Part shown: positions 17,070-26,500 of the stretch, one piece after another
Numbering within the stretch: the first letter of the stretch is position 1
Layout of the letters: the number at the start of each line of letters is the position of its first letter
NCBI RefSeq assembly: GCF_050314555.1
Contig: NZ_JBNPNH010000006.1
Location: 58,035-122,034 of the forward strand
Direction of reading: 5' to 3'
From: Spyradosoma sp004558035
Lineage (GTDB): Bacteria; Verrucomicrobiota; Verrucomicrobiia; Opitutales; UBA953
DNA: 64,000 bases
Notes under the pieces: model-generated
What the model saw: the letters and a program-made list of their open reading frames with translations, nothing else
Told to the model about the DNA's origin: nothing
The model's database searches: none
Position numbers and translations under genes: made by a program

Positions 17070-17950
17070 GAGCGGCGTCGCCAGCCTCGCGCGCCGTCGC
17101 CGCGGGAAAGCCTGCGCTACACGTTCGCGCATCGCGGGAAAAGACTGCGCCCGGCGCTCGTGTTTTTTTCCGGCTGGAAAGGCGAAGACGTCGTCGAGCC
17201 GGACGCGGTGCGCGCCGCCGCGACGGTCGAGCTGATTCACCTCGCGACGCTCGTCCACGACGACATTCTCGACGACGCTGCGCTGCGCCACGCCTCGCCG
17301 ACGCTTTTCGCCAAATACGGCGCGCACACCGCCGTGCTGCTCGGCGACGCGATTTTCGCGCACGCGCTCAAGCTGATGTCGGACTTCGACGACGTGGAGC
17401 TCTGCCGCGCGCTCGCCGTCGCGACGCGCAAAATCTGCACCGGGGAAATCTGGCTGACGACGGAGCGCGGGAACGCGGCGCTTTCGCTCGAAGACTATTT
17501 CGAAATCATCCAAATGAAGACCGGCGAGCTCTTCGAGGTCAGCGCGCTGCTCGGCGCCTCGCTCGCCGGGCGCGGCGCGGACGCGGGAGCGGCGTTCGCG
17601 CGCTTCGGCCGGCACCTCGGGCGCGCGTATCAGATTTTTGACGACATCGTCGACTATCTCGGCACGGAGTCCGCGATCGGGAAAACGCTCGGCACGGATC
17701 TCTCCAGCGGGAAATTCACGCTGCCGGAGATTCTTTTCTTCCGCGGTCTCGACGCGCGGGAACGCTCGCGCTCGGCGACGTTTCCGAGCGGATGCGCGCG
17801 GCAGGCGTCTTCGGCGAAAGCCGGGAATATTTTCTGAAGGAAACGCGGCTTGCCGCGGACGCGCTCGCGCCTTACGCGGGAACGCCGGGCACGGAGCATT
17901 TGCTCGCGCTGGCGGATTTCGTCGCCGCGCAGGTCCGGAAAATTTCCTGA
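17067..17950 (+). pseudogene. Polyprenyl (octaprenyl-type) diphosphate synthase, 5'-truncated and frameshifted
   Basis: Encodes the core of a trans-prenyl chain synthase that would supply quinone side chains: GKRLRPAL, first Asp-rich motif HDDILDDA, GEI, QMKTGELFEVSALLGA, second Asp-rich motif FDDIVDYLG with KTLGTDLSSGKFTLP. Two defects. The first 30-40 residues and any start codon are missing; the frame begins against the DUF805 remnant. Near 17755 the frame shifts by one base: the first frame ends at 17837, while family-like sequence (TLALGDVSERMRAAGVFGES) continues in another frame to a stop at 17948-17950. Could be a real pseudogene or sequencing/assembly errors. Confidence 0.75.
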
Positions 17951-17974
17951 CCCGCGAAAATCGTTTCCCGAAGA

Positions 17975-18024
17975 GAAAAAAGGCGCGTCCCCGCGGGAAA
18001 GAATCCCGCGGGAACGTGTTTTTT
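17975..18024. terminator. Bidirectional terminator from two motif-like arms
   Basis: Arms GCGTCCCCGCGGGA and TCCCGCGGGAACGT (one internal mismatch) with an AAGAA loop; GTTTTTTC follows on plus, and CCTTTTTTC on minus. It can serve both the polyprenyl synthase remnant and the cysteine-rich Feo gene. Confidence 0.7.
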
Positions 18025-18055
18025 CAACTGATTTTTCTTTGAGCGAAAGGGGAAA

Positions 18056-18229
18056 TCACTTTTTGCGGAGGCGGGGCGGGAGGGCGGACCTGCGGGAACA
18101 GCCGCAGCCGCAGGAACAGCCCGGCGAGGCGTGCGGGTCGCGCATCGAACGGATTTTCTTTCTCAGGCGGAACCCGAGGTAGATGACGGCTCCGAGCACG
18201 AAGACCGCGGCGAAGATGACGTCGAACAT
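18056..18229 (-). CDS. FeoB-associated cysteine-rich membrane protein (copy B)
   Basis: 57 residues: one membrane helix (MFDVIFAAVFVLGAVIYLGF), a basic linker (RLRKKIRSMRD), and GCSCGCGCSRR with four Cys. It lies downstream of the intact feoB, the usual place for this family. An upstream in-frame TTG would add five residues; I prefer the ATG by comparison with copy A. Role in Fe(II) uptake is inferred from context; the Cys cluster could bind iron or another metal. Confidence 0.8.
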   Translation of the reverse strand: MFDVIFAAVFVLGAVIYLGFRLRKKIRSMRDPHASPGCSCGCGCSRRSALPPRLRKK

Positions 18230-18240
18230 GGGAAGATTCT

Positions 18241-18468
18241 GCAATTAATAGTTGATGGAGAATAACGAATGACGCAGTGCGTTCGGCTTCTCCGAAAAAG
18301 AAACTGGTAGCTGGCAACAGGTGACTGGAGCATTGCTTTTTTGAAAACTTCTCCGAGAAATCTCCAGTTTCAAGTTACCGGCTCCCAGCTCCCTTTTGAG
18401 CGCCTCAACTTCGAATCATTCGCCTCCAGGCTTCTTTAAGCTTTAACCTTTAAGCTCTGATCTTTCCC
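18241..18468. repeat. Intergenic repeat tract between feoB and the cysteine-rich gene
   Basis: Contains a family A-like start (TTAATAGTTGATGGAGAATA), a partially self-complementary CTGGTAGCTGGCAACAGGTG / AAGTTACCGGCTCCCAG pair, and a TTTAAGCTTTAACCTTTAAGC word tract before the feoB stop. No gene seen. Confidence 0.5.
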
Positions 18469-18893
18469 TCAGAGCAGGCTGCCGATCTGGTAGCAGAGGA
18501 CGGCGCCGAGCCAGGCGAGGAACGTCATCTGCGCCCAGGCGACGATCGCCCATCTCCACGAGGATTCGCGGGCGATGACGACGATTTCCGCGAGGCACTG
18601 TCCGCACAGGGCGAAGAACACCATGATGCCGACGATGACCGGAATCGTGAACACGGGCGAGCCGTCCGCGTGCGTCGTCTTCTCCATCGCGTCGTAGAGG
18701 CCTTCGTTCTCCTCGTCCACGTCGCCGCCGAGGCTGTAGGTGATGCCCAGCGTCGAGACGATGAGTTCGCGCGCCGGGAACGAGCCGAGCACGCCGACGG
18801 TGATGCGCCAATCGAATCCCGCGGGAGCGAAGACGGGCTGGCAGAACTTGCCGAAGCGCCCGAGGTAGGAATTTTCGAGGTAGGCCTCGGAAA
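18469..18893 (-). repeat. Duplicated feoB 3' end, copy B (within intact feoB)
   Basis: Partner of 14290-14714; see that entry. Here the sequence continues upstream into the complete feoB gene. Confidence 0.9.
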
Positions 18894-20787
18894 TTCTGTT
18901 TTCGGCGGCGGCGACGATTTCCTCCTGCGCTTCGTCGGGCGTTTCCGCGGCTTCGGCGTCGGCGAGTTTTTTCTCGAAAACCTCCGCGGGAACGCCGAGT
19001 TCGGCGGACTGTTCGGCGACGTATGCCGCGCGCGCGGCGTCGGCGGTTTCTTCGCTGCGCGGGAAATACGAGAGCGCCCAGACGACGACGGACATCGCGA
19101 AGATGATCGTTCCCGCGCGCCGCGTGTATTCGAGCCCGCTCTGCCACACGCGCAGGCCGACGTCGCGCAGGCGCGGCAGCTGGTAGCGCGGCATTTCGAG
19201 CACGAAGGGCGCGGCCTTCGACTTCAGCACGAAGCGCGTGTAGATCCACGCCACGGGAACGGCGACGAGGATGCCGACGAAATACATCGCGACGAACACG
19301 GTCGAGGCGGTCGTCGGGTCGGTGATGCGGCCGAGCAGGGCGCACATCAGCACGTACACGGGCATGCGCGCGCCGCAGCTCATGAAGGGCACGGCGAGAA
19401 TCGTCGCGAGGCGCGCCTTCGGGTCCTCGATCGTGCGCGCGCTCATGATGCCGGGAATGCCGCACGCGTAGCCGGAAAGCATCGGCACGAAGCTCTTGCC
19501 GTTGAGCCCGCACCAGCCGAACAGCTTGTCCATCAGGAACGCCGCGCGCGCCATGTAGCCCGTCGATTCGAGCAGGCCGAGGAAGAAGAAAAGAATCAGA
19601 ATCTGCGGCAGGAAGACGAGCACGCCGCCGACGCCGCCGATGACGCCGTCCACCACGAGCGACCGCGCGATCGGCATGGATTCCATGTGCGAGCCGACCC
19701 ATTCGCCGAGCGCGCCGAACCAGCCGTCGATCCAGTCCATCGGGAACGCCGCGAGCGTGTAGATGCACCAGAAAACGCCGTACATCGCGGCGAGGAAGAT
19801 CGCCACGCCGAAGACGCGGTGCAGCAGCAGCTTGTCCGCGATCGACGTGAACGTCGTGCGGTCCTTTTCGCGGCGCGTCGCTCCCGCGAGCGTCTCGCGG
19901 ATGAACTCGTAGCGCTGGAGCGCCTCGGTCGAGTGCGGATTTTCACCCGCGGCGCGGATGCATTCGCGCGCCTCCTTGAGCGCGGCGCCGATTTTCTCGA
20001 TGTCCTCGCCCGCGAAACGGTCGGCGATCGGCGAGGCGACGTCGAAGATGACGCGCTGCAGCTCGGCGTCGGAAATCTTCCGGCTGTTCTCCTCGGAAAG
20101 CGCGCCGCGCAGCACGGCGAGCGCCTTGCGCGTTCCCGCGTTCCAGGAGACGGTCTTCATGCGGTCGCCGTTCTTGAGCACGTCGGCGATCGCCTGGCGG
20201 ACGGCGTCGATGCCTTCGCCGCGCCGCGCGGAAACGGCGATCACGGGAATGCCGAGGCGTTCCCGCAGCAGGTCGGTGTTGACGACGAGCCCGTCCTTGC
20301 GCGCGACGTCGATCTGGTTGAGCACGAGCACCATCGGGATGCCCAGCTCGGCGACCTGCGTCGCGAGAAAGAGATTGCGGCGCAGATTGTTCACGTCGGC
20401 GACGCAGACGATGGCGTCCGGCTTCGGCGTTCCCGAGGATTCGAGACGACCGGAAAGCACGTCGATCACGACGCGCTCGTCGAGCGAGGCCGCCGCGAGC
20501 GAATAGATGCCGGGCAGGTCGGTGAGCTCGATTTTTTCGCCGTGAAAAAGCTTCAGCGGGCCGGAATACTTCGTGACCGTCACGCCGGGATAGTTGCCGA
20601 CGTGCTGGCGCAGGCCCGTGAGCGAGTTGAAGAGCGTGGTTTTTCCCGTGTTCGCGTTGCCGACGAGGGCGACGTTCGGCAGGCCGGAAGATTCGCGGCG
20701 CGCCGCGGGAACGTCGGCGGCAGCGTCGTCGTCGCGGCAGCAGCGGCGGCGACAGCATTCGCCGTGAGATTCGTTGTTGTTGTCCAT
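18469..20787 (-). CDS. feoB: Ferrous iron transporter FeoB
   Basis: GTPase-coupled Fe(II) importer of the inner membrane, 772 residues. G-domain: G1 GNANTGKTT (43-51, usual GNPNSGKTT), G2 within NYPGVTVTKYSG, G3 DLPGIYSL, G4 NQID in place of the usual NxxD with Met/Lys, G5 SARRGEG. The membrane half contains the Gate motifs (SCGARMPVYV; FPARELIVSTLGITYSLGGD). The start is the ATG giving MDNNNESHGECCRRRCCRDD; this N-terminal tail with two Cys pairs is unusual. The last 141 residues are duplicated in the tilS chimera. Likely co-transcribed with feoA, 153 bases upstream, under a Fur-box promoter. Confidence 0.95.
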   Translation of the reverse strand: MDNNNESHGECCRRRCCRDDDAAADVPAARRESSGLPNVALVGNANTGKTTLFNSLTGLRQHVGNYPGVTVTKYSGPLKLFHGEKIELTDLPGIYSLAAASLDERVVIDVLSGRLESSGTPKPDAIVCVADVNNLRRNLFLATQVAELGIPMVLVLNQIDVARKDGLVVNTDLLRERLGIPVIAVSARRGEGIDAVRQAIADVLKNGDRMKTVSWNAGTRKALAVLRGALSEENSRKISDAELQRVIFDVASPIADRFAGEDIEKIGAALKEARECIRAAGENPHSTEALQRYEFIRETLAGATRREKDRTTFTSIADKLLLHRVFGVAIFLAAMYGVFWCIYTLAAFPMDWIDGWFGALGEWVGSHMESMPIARSLVVDGVIGGVGGVLVFLPQILILFFFLGLLESTGYMARAAFLMDKLFGWCGLNGKSFVPMLSGYACGIPGIMSARTIEDPKARLATILAVPFMSCGARMPVYVLMCALLGRITDPTTASTVFVAMYFVGILVAVPVAWIYTRFVLKSKAAPFVLEMPRYQLPRLRDVGLRVWQSGLEYTRRAGTIIFAMSVVVWALSYFPRSEETADAARAAYVAEQSAELGVPAEVFEKKLADAEAAETPDEAQEEIVAAAENRISEAYLENSYLGRFGKFCQPVFAPAGFDWRITVGVLGSFPARELIVSTLGITYSLGGDVDEENEGLYDAMEKTTHADGSPVFTIPVIVGIMVFFALCGQCLAEIVVIARESSWRWAIVAWAQMTFLAWLGAVLCYQIGSLL

Positions 20788-20940
20788 TATCGTGAAATTT
20801 CGTGAAAATTTTTGCGGGCCGCGGTCGCGGTGCGCGGGTTGTCTGTCAAGGAGAGACAGGTTATAAGTGACTGGTGACAGGAGCAGTGCGGGTTTCGCCA
20901 AGGCGAAACTTTTTTGAAAAATCCTCGCGGAATTCTCTTG

Positions 20941-21180
20941 TCACTTGCTTTCGCTTTCGAGTTCCACCATGACGCGCGCGGCGTCCGCGCGGCGGATCAT
21001 CACTTTCTGCGAGGAAAACGCGATCGCGATGGGATCGCCCAGAGGCGCCACGTGCACGACGCGCACCTGCGCGCCCGGCGTGAGCCCGAAGGCCAGCAGA
21101 CGCTGGTTGACCGAGTCGTCCACGTCCATCGTCTGGACGCGCGCGCGCTGGCCGATTTTGATTTCAGATAACGGAATCAT
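20941..21180 (-). CDS. feoA: FeoA-domain ferrous iron transport protein
   Basis: A small SH3-like FeoA protein that supports FeoB. The sequence IPLSEIKIGQRARVQTMDVD, RLLAFGLTPGAQVRVVHVAP, then GDPIAIAF and VMIRRADAARVMVE is the FeoA fold. I chose the ATG of MIPLSE (79 residues). An earlier in-frame ATG (21204) sits four bases after the TAAAAT -10 box and would not be in the transcript. Transcribed ahead of feoB with a 153-base gap holding repeat-like sequence (GTGACTGGTGACAGGAGCAG). Confidence 0.9.
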   Translation of the reverse strand: MIPLSEIKIGQRARVQTMDVDDSVNQRLLAFGLTPGAQVRVVHVAPLGDPIAIAFSSQKVMIRRADAARVMVELESESK

Positions 21181-21207
21181 TTTCTGAAGAAAATTTGTGA
21201 GCATGAT

Positions 21208-21252
21208 ATTTTAGCTTTCGCGTCGAGGGCTTTTCAAATGATTTTCATTTTC
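21208..21252 (-). promoter_or_regulatory. feoA promoter overlapped by a Fur-box-like site
   Basis: Minus strand TTGAAA (21237-21232), 18 bases, TAAAAT (21213-21208). Overlapping the -35 is GAAAATGAAAATCATTTGA (21252-21234), which I score 14 of 19 against the classical Fur box GATAATGATAATCATTATC. Iron-bound Fur here would block the polymerase, fitting iron-repressed feoAB. Confidence 0.65.
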
Positions 21253-21344
21253 AAGAATCTTCCCCCGGGAGTCCGCGGGAACGCGAAAACGGAAACGAAA
21301 GATATGGCAAAACATCGTTTCGCGTTCCCGCGGAAAGGGGAAGA

Positions 21345-21482
21345 GATGAATGTTGAGCGTTGAGAGTTGAATCGCTCGCGGCGCTCGCTGTTGATTCTCG
21401 CTCCGCTCGAGAGAGTTTTCCTCGGCTCCGCCGAATCAACAGGCGCGAAGCCGCCGATTCAACTCTCAACTCCTCAACTTTT
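21345..21482. repeat. Intergenic inverted repeat after the beta-barrel gene
   Basis: Left arm TTGAGCGTTGAGAGTTGAAT, right arm ATTCAACTCTCAACTCCTCA, with further partial complementarity in the GC-rich middle. Lies between the feoA promoter and the 3' end of the outer-membrane gene; a large mRNA hairpin could end that transcript. Confidence 0.55.
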
Positions 21483-21483
21483 T

Positions 21484-22314
21484 TCAGAACGCATACCCGA
21501 TCTGCGCGGAGACGATCACCTCGTCCGCGGTCGAGAACAGGCGCGGCGCGACGCAGGCCGTGAACCACCAGCTGTCCGCTTCGTAGCACACGTTCGGACC
21601 CGCGTAGAACTGGTCGTCCGCGTAGCCGTCCGCGTCGTAGGCGATGGACCAGACGCCTTCGAGACCGACGCGCCAGCCTTCGGCGAGCTGATACGAGGCG
21701 CCCGCCGCGAGCGTGTATTCCGTGGAGTCGAAGGTCGAGTCCGAGCTGCCGGTCTCCGCCTTGTCGCCTTTCACCGACGTGAGCGCGACGCCCGGCGTGA
21801 ACGCCAGAATCAGGTCGCCGTCGAGCAGGTTTTTCTGGAAGTTCAGACCGAGCTCGAACGTCAGGTCGCGCGCGCTGTCCTGATTCGTCGCCGCCCACGC
21901 CCAGGAGAAACCTCCGACGAAGGCGAGCCCGAACGGATTTTCCGCGTTCTCGGGGTCGAGGATCTGATTCTTCAGCCCCACGGAAATTCCCGTGAAGTTG
22001 AGGTCGTTGACGTGGCTCTCGTCGAGCTTGCGCGCTCGGCCGCGGCCCACGTAGTCGTGCCCGAAGTCGAGCGAGAACGCGATTTCGAGAGTTTCGGTCG
22101 CTCCGTACGCCAGCTCGAGCGAGGGCGCGGAGGATACTGCTTTCCCGTGATCCGTGGCGATGGTGCTCTCCCAGTTCAGGTGAGCCTCCAGATCGCCCTT
22201 CGAGGCGGGACAGGCGTCGTCGGTGATGACAAACACACCGGCAAGCGTGTTAGCTGCGGCGCTCAACGCCGCTGCCGACACCAGGGCCGGCTTTGATAAC
22301 TTGCTTATTTTCAT
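21484..22314 (-). CDS. Outer-membrane beta-barrel protein with a Fur-box-like promoter, function unknown
   Basis: 276 residues. Signal peptide (MKISKLSKPALVSAAALSAA, cleavage near ANTLAG), then alternating amphipathic strands typical of a small beta-barrel, ending in Phe (IVSAQIGYAF), the usual outer-membrane C-terminal signature. Strand pairs such as LEIAFSLDFGHDYVG and GLNFQKNLLDGDLILAFTPG resemble MetA-pathway/transporter-like barrels, but I do not recognise a specific family. A consensus TTGACA -35 with a Fur-box-like site downstream suggests it is made under iron limitation, next to feoAB. It could admit ferrous iron or another small solute; that is inference. Confidence 0.75.
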   Translation of the reverse strand: MKISKLSKPALVSAAALSAAANTLAGVFVITDDACPASKGDLEAHLNWESTIATDHGKAVSSAPSLELAYGATETLEIAFSLDFGHDYVGRGRARKLDESHVNDLNFTGISVGLKNQILDPENAENPFGLAFVGGFSWAWAATNQDSARDLTFELGLNFQKNLLDGDLILAFTPGVALTSVKGDKAETGSSDSTFDSTEYTLAAGASYQLAEGWRVGLEGVWSIAYDADGYADDQFYAGPNVCYEADSWWFTACVAPRLFSTADEVIVSAQIGYAF

Positions 22315-22342
22315 GGTTGGTTTGAAGAAAAACGATGATTTA

Positions 22343-22371
22343 AGAAAATGAGATTCATTCTTATATGTCAA
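22343..22371 (-). promoter_or_regulatory. Promoter of the beta-barrel gene with Fur-box-like spacer
   Basis: Minus strand TTGACA (22371-22366), 17 bases, TTTTCT. Within the spacer lies AAGAATGAATCTCATTTTC (22362-22344), which I score 13-14 of 19 to the Fur box depending on the strand read. The -10 is weak. Confidence 0.6.
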
Positions 22372-22420
22372 CAAAAATTTTAAGATTCGTTCTCAAAAAT
22401 TTTTCCCGGTTCCGGCGGAG

Positions 22421-22449
22421 TTGCCTTTCCGCGCGCGAAGGCGTTTACT
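22421..22449 (+). promoter_or_regulatory. Candidate promoter, nearly leaderless
   Basis: TTGCCT, 17 bases, TTTACT, then seven bases to the ATG of the metallophosphoesterase gene. Confidence 0.45.
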
Positions 22450-22456
22450 GAAGGGC

Positions 22457-23329
22457 ATGATTTTCGGAAACGCGAAAGGGCGCTTCGTCGCCTTCTGCGC
22501 CGCCTGCGCGCTGGCCTGCGCGGCGGTCGCGTGCTGGGGCGTCTTCGTCGAGCCGAACCGCCTGACGGAGACGCGGCTGCGCGTTCCCGTCGCGTCCTGG
22601 GCGGGGACGGACAAGCGCGCGCTGCTCGCCGTCGCGGGCGATTTTCACTTCGCGCCGGGCGACGAAGCCCGCGCGGAACGGATCGCGGCGGCGCTCGCGG
22701 CGGCGGATCCCGATGCCGTGCTGCTGCTCGGCGACTTCGCGAAGGGGCATTCCCGCGCGGCCTCCATGGAACCGCGCGAAATCGCGGCGCGGTTTCGAGA
22801 GCTCGCCGCGCGCGTTCCCGTCTTCGCCGTGCTCGGCAATCACGACGCCTACGTCGGATCGCGCGCGGTCGCCGAGGCGCTGCGCGAGGCGGGCGTCCGC
22901 GTTTTCGACGGCAAGGGCGCGTGCGTCGCGACGCTGCGGAACGGCGTGCGCGTCGCGTTCGGCGGCACGCTCGATCCTCACGGCTATTTTTCGGAGTTCG
23001 ACGCGGACTGGGTGCCGCGCAGACCCGCCGAAGCGGGCGCGGAAACGCCTTTCGTGCTGCTTTCGCATTCGCCGGACGTGGCTCCGTTCCTGAACGAGAC
23101 GGTCGATCTCGCCGTCTGCGGGCACACGCACGGCGGGCAGATCTGTTTTCCGGGCGGCGTTCCCGTCACGACGTCGTGCCGCGGCGTTGGGCGCGCCTTT
23201 CCCGCGGGGCTTTTCCGCGTTCCCGCGACGGGAAGCGCTCTTTTCGTCACGCGCGGCCTGGGCACGAGCATCGTTCCCGCGCGTCTTTTCTGCCCGCCGG
23301 AAATCGCCTTCCTCGAACTTGTTCCGTAA
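22457..23329 (+). CDS. Membrane-anchored metallophosphoesterase (YkuE/LpxG-like)
   Basis: 290 residues with an N-terminal membrane anchor or signal (FVAFCAACALACAAVACWGVF) and the calcineurin-like dimetal motifs in order: GDFHF (GDxH), LLLGDFAKG (GD), LGNHDAY (GNHD), LLSHSPD and CGHTHGGQICFP (GHTH). The family includes YkuE-type enzymes and UDP-2,3-diacylglucosamine hydrolases (LpxG) of the outer leaflet. Facing the periplasm, a lipid-linked phosphate substrate is plausible but not shown. It stands alone with its own promoter. Confidence 0.85.
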   Translation: MIFGNAKGRFVAFCAACALACAAVACWGVFVEPNRLTETRLRVPVASWAGTDKRALLAVAGDFHFAPGDEARAERIAAALAAADPDAVLLLGDFAKGHSRAASMEPREIAARFRELAARVPVFAVLGNHDAYVGSRAVAEALREAGVRVFDGKGACVATLRNGVRVAFGGTLDPHGYFSEFDADWVPRRPAEAGAETPFVLLSHSPDVAPFLNETVDLAVCGHTHGGQICFPGGVPVTTSCRGVGRAFPAGLFRVPATGSALFVTRGLGTSIVPARLFCPPEIAFLELVP

Positions 23330-23381
23330 ACGAATTTCCCCTTGAATGAAGCGGGAAGACGCCGCCTTTCCCGAAAAATTC

Positions 23382-23411
23382 TTGAAAAAAAAGAGGCGGC
23401 GGATTTATAAC
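23382..23411 (+). promoter_or_regulatory. Strong sigma70-type promoter of the A2M-pbpC operon
   Basis: TTGAAA, 18 bases, TATAAC: five of six in each box. The ATG lies 150 bases downstream, so this operon has a long 5' leader with no obvious ORF, unlike its neighbours. Confidence 0.6.
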
Positions 23412-23560
23412 GCGCGCCGTCTCGTCGCACGGGAACGACGGCGGGAACGGATTGGGAAAACCCGCAGGCTCTACGACTGACCGTCGCGCATGTTCGGTTC
23501 GCCGCATCGGCGCGGCGCGTCCGAAACGTTTCCGTTCCCGAAAAACGCATCCTTTCCGTC

Positions 23561-26500
23561 ATGAAATTCCTGAAACGCATTCCTTTCGCTCTCGTCGCGG
23601 CGCTGGCGCCTTTCGGCGTCGCCGCCGAACCCGCTCCCGCGACGGTGCCCGCGCCCGAACCCGCGCCCGCCGCCGTGCCGCCGCTGTCCGTCACGGACTT
23701 TTCGTTCGACGCGCCTTCGCGCTGCGCCGACCTGCGCTTTTCCGACGCCGTCGATTCCGAGGCGCTCCGCCGCGCGCTCAAGATCGTTCCCGCGGTCGAT
23801 TTCAAGCTCGTGCCGCGCGGCGACGCCCTCGTCGGCGTCTTCGCCGACTACGCGCCCGGGACAAGCTACGAGATCTCCGTCTCGGGCGAGCTCGCGGGAA
23901 AACTCGCCGCGCCGAGCGGAAAAAGCCGGACGTTCTCCTTTTCCATGCCGGATCTGCCCGAGATTTTCGGCTTTGTTTCAAGCGGTCGCTTCGTCGCGCC
24001 GTCCGCGCCGGATTTCGCGCTGCCGCTGCAGCTGCGCAACGTCGCCCGCGTCAGCATCGAGACGCGCGAAGTCTATCCCGACCGCATCGCGGACTTCGTC
24101 GAGCGTCCCGCGTCGTGGGAGTGCTCGCGCCCGATCTTCAACGAAAGCGTCCGTCCGAAAATCGCCCGCAACCGCGCGGAAGTCTTTTCTCTGGAGCTCG
24201 AAAAAATCGGCGTCGCGCGCAGGCCGGGGCTGTATCTCGTCGAGGCGGGCGATCCCGATTCCTACTGGCGGCGGGAACGGCGCATCGTCGTCGTCACCGA
24301 TCTCGTGATTCAGGCGGCGCGAAACGGCGACGAGGTCGCCGTCGTCGTGAAGAACATCTCCGGAAACACTCCCGTCGCGGGCGCGAAGGTCTCCGTCTTT
24401 TCGCGCAAAAAGCGCTGGGTCGCGGACACGAAGACGGACGCCGACGGCTTCGTGAAGCTGACGCTGCCGGAGCTCGCCGACCGCGAGGATTCGCCCTGGC
24501 TGATTCTCGCCGAGCTCGACGGCGACCGCACGTTCCTCTCGCTGCGCTCGCTGTGGGCGCGGCGCGGCGGGCGCGGCTTCGAGCGCCCGGGGGCGAAGGC
24601 GTACGTCTTCCCCGAGCGCGGCGTCTGCCGCCCCGGCGAGACGATGCGCATTTACGCGAGCCTGCGCGACGGCTCCGACAGGCGCGCGAGCGCCGGCGTT
24701 CCCGCGGAATTCGAAGTGCGGGCTCCGGACGGAACCCGTCTCGGCGGCGCTCTCGCCGTCGGCGACGAGTTCGGATTTTACCGCACGGAAATCGAAATCC
24801 CCGCGTTCGCGGCGACGGGCGGCTACCGCGTGTCGATGGGCATTCCCGGGCAGACGGAGCAGACGTTCGGGAGCGCGCGCTTCGGCGTCGCCGACTACGT
24901 GCCCGACACCTTCTCGCTCTCGCTCGCCTCGACGCGCGAGGACGGGCGCACGCGCGTGAGCGGGAACGCCGCGTATTACTTCGGCGCGCCACTCGCCGAC
25001 GGCGACGTTTCCCTCGAACGCGAAACGTTCTTCACGGATTTCTCGCCGAGCGCGTCGGAGTTCGCCGAGTTCGAATTCGGCGCGCCGATGCCCGACGAGC
25101 CCAAGCGCGACGACGCGCCCGTGAAGACGCGCACGGACGCCGCGGGCGCGTTTTCCGCCGTGTTCGACGATCCGAAATTTCCCGCCGCCGCGACGCAGCC
25201 CCTCGTTTCCCGAGTGACGGTTTCCGCGTCGAGCGCCGCGGGTTCGCGCGTCGTCTCCGCGAAAACGTCGGTAAAAATTCATTACGCGAATTTTTATTTC
25301 GGCACGCGTGAGGCGGCCGTCGAGCCCGCGCGCCGCGTCTTCGAGGTGTGCGCGCTTTCGCCGGACGAAAAGCGCGTCGCGCCGACGGGCGCGAAATTCC
25401 GCGCCGCGCTGACGCGCCGCGAGTGGGGCTACGTCGTGCGCGAAAACGCGGAGGGCGTCGCCTCCTGCGAATGGCAGCGTCTCGACACGCCCGCGGGCGA
25501 AATCGCGTTCGACGATTCGGCGCGCGAAATCGCCGTGCCCGTGCCGAGCGCGGGCAGCTATCTTCTGGAAATCTTCGACGAGGCGGGAACGCGCCTGCAC
25601 GCGCGCGAATTTTATCATTGGTTCGGCGAAACGGGTTCGCGTTCGGGAGACTTTTCGGACCTCGCGTTCACGTTCGACGCGGAGCGCTACGCGCCGGGGA
25701 CGACGGCGAAGATTTCCTTCGAGTCGCCGTTCGCCGGCTCCGCCGTGCTCCTCTTCGGCTCCGAAAAAATCGAAGGCACGCGCACGTTTCCGGTCGTTCC
25801 CGGGAAAAACGTCTTCGAGCTCGCGGTGCCTGAAGGCACGTCGCTCGGCAGCCGCTTCTTCTCGGTGACGGTCTGCGGAAAAGTGCCCGTCCCCGGCTTC
25901 GAAAAGGGCGAGGAAATGCGTCGGCTTTTCGGCGTCGGATTGCTTCCGGTGGACCAGCGCGCACGGCGCATGCATGTTTCGCTGCGCGTTCCCGCCGTCG
26001 CGCGTCCGGGCGAAAAGGCGCCTGTGCGCGTCGAACTCGCGGACGCGGACGGGAAGCCGATCGCCGGCCGCGTGCAGCTTTGGGCGGTGGACCGCGGCGT
26101 GCTCTCGCTGAGCGCGTTCCGCACGCCCGATGCGTTTTCGTATTTCTTCGGCACATACGATTGTCCGTATGAATTCGGCGACGGCTACGGCTCGTTCTAT
26201 CCGGTGCTCGCCAGGCGTGAGTCGCTGATCGGCGGCGGCGCGGCGTTGCGGAAATTCCTCGGCGAGGACGAAGAGGCGAAGCTCAGCGCCGTCGCGGTCG
26301 CGGAACCGATCGACGTTCCCGCCGAAGGCTTCGCCGAAACGACGCTCGACCTGCCGGATTTCGACGGCGGCATGCGCCTGATGGCGTTCGCGCTGGACGC
26401 GGAACGCACGGGCTCCGCCGAGGCGAATTTCGTCGTGCGCCGTCCCGTTTCCGTGAAGCTGACGACGCCGCGCGCGCTCGCTCCCGGAGACGAGTTCGAC

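Noticed and set aside
14160..18470. Insertion sequence or transposon around the feoB duplication
   Set aside because: No transposase, terminal inverted repeats or target-site duplications found; the repeat consists of gene sequence.
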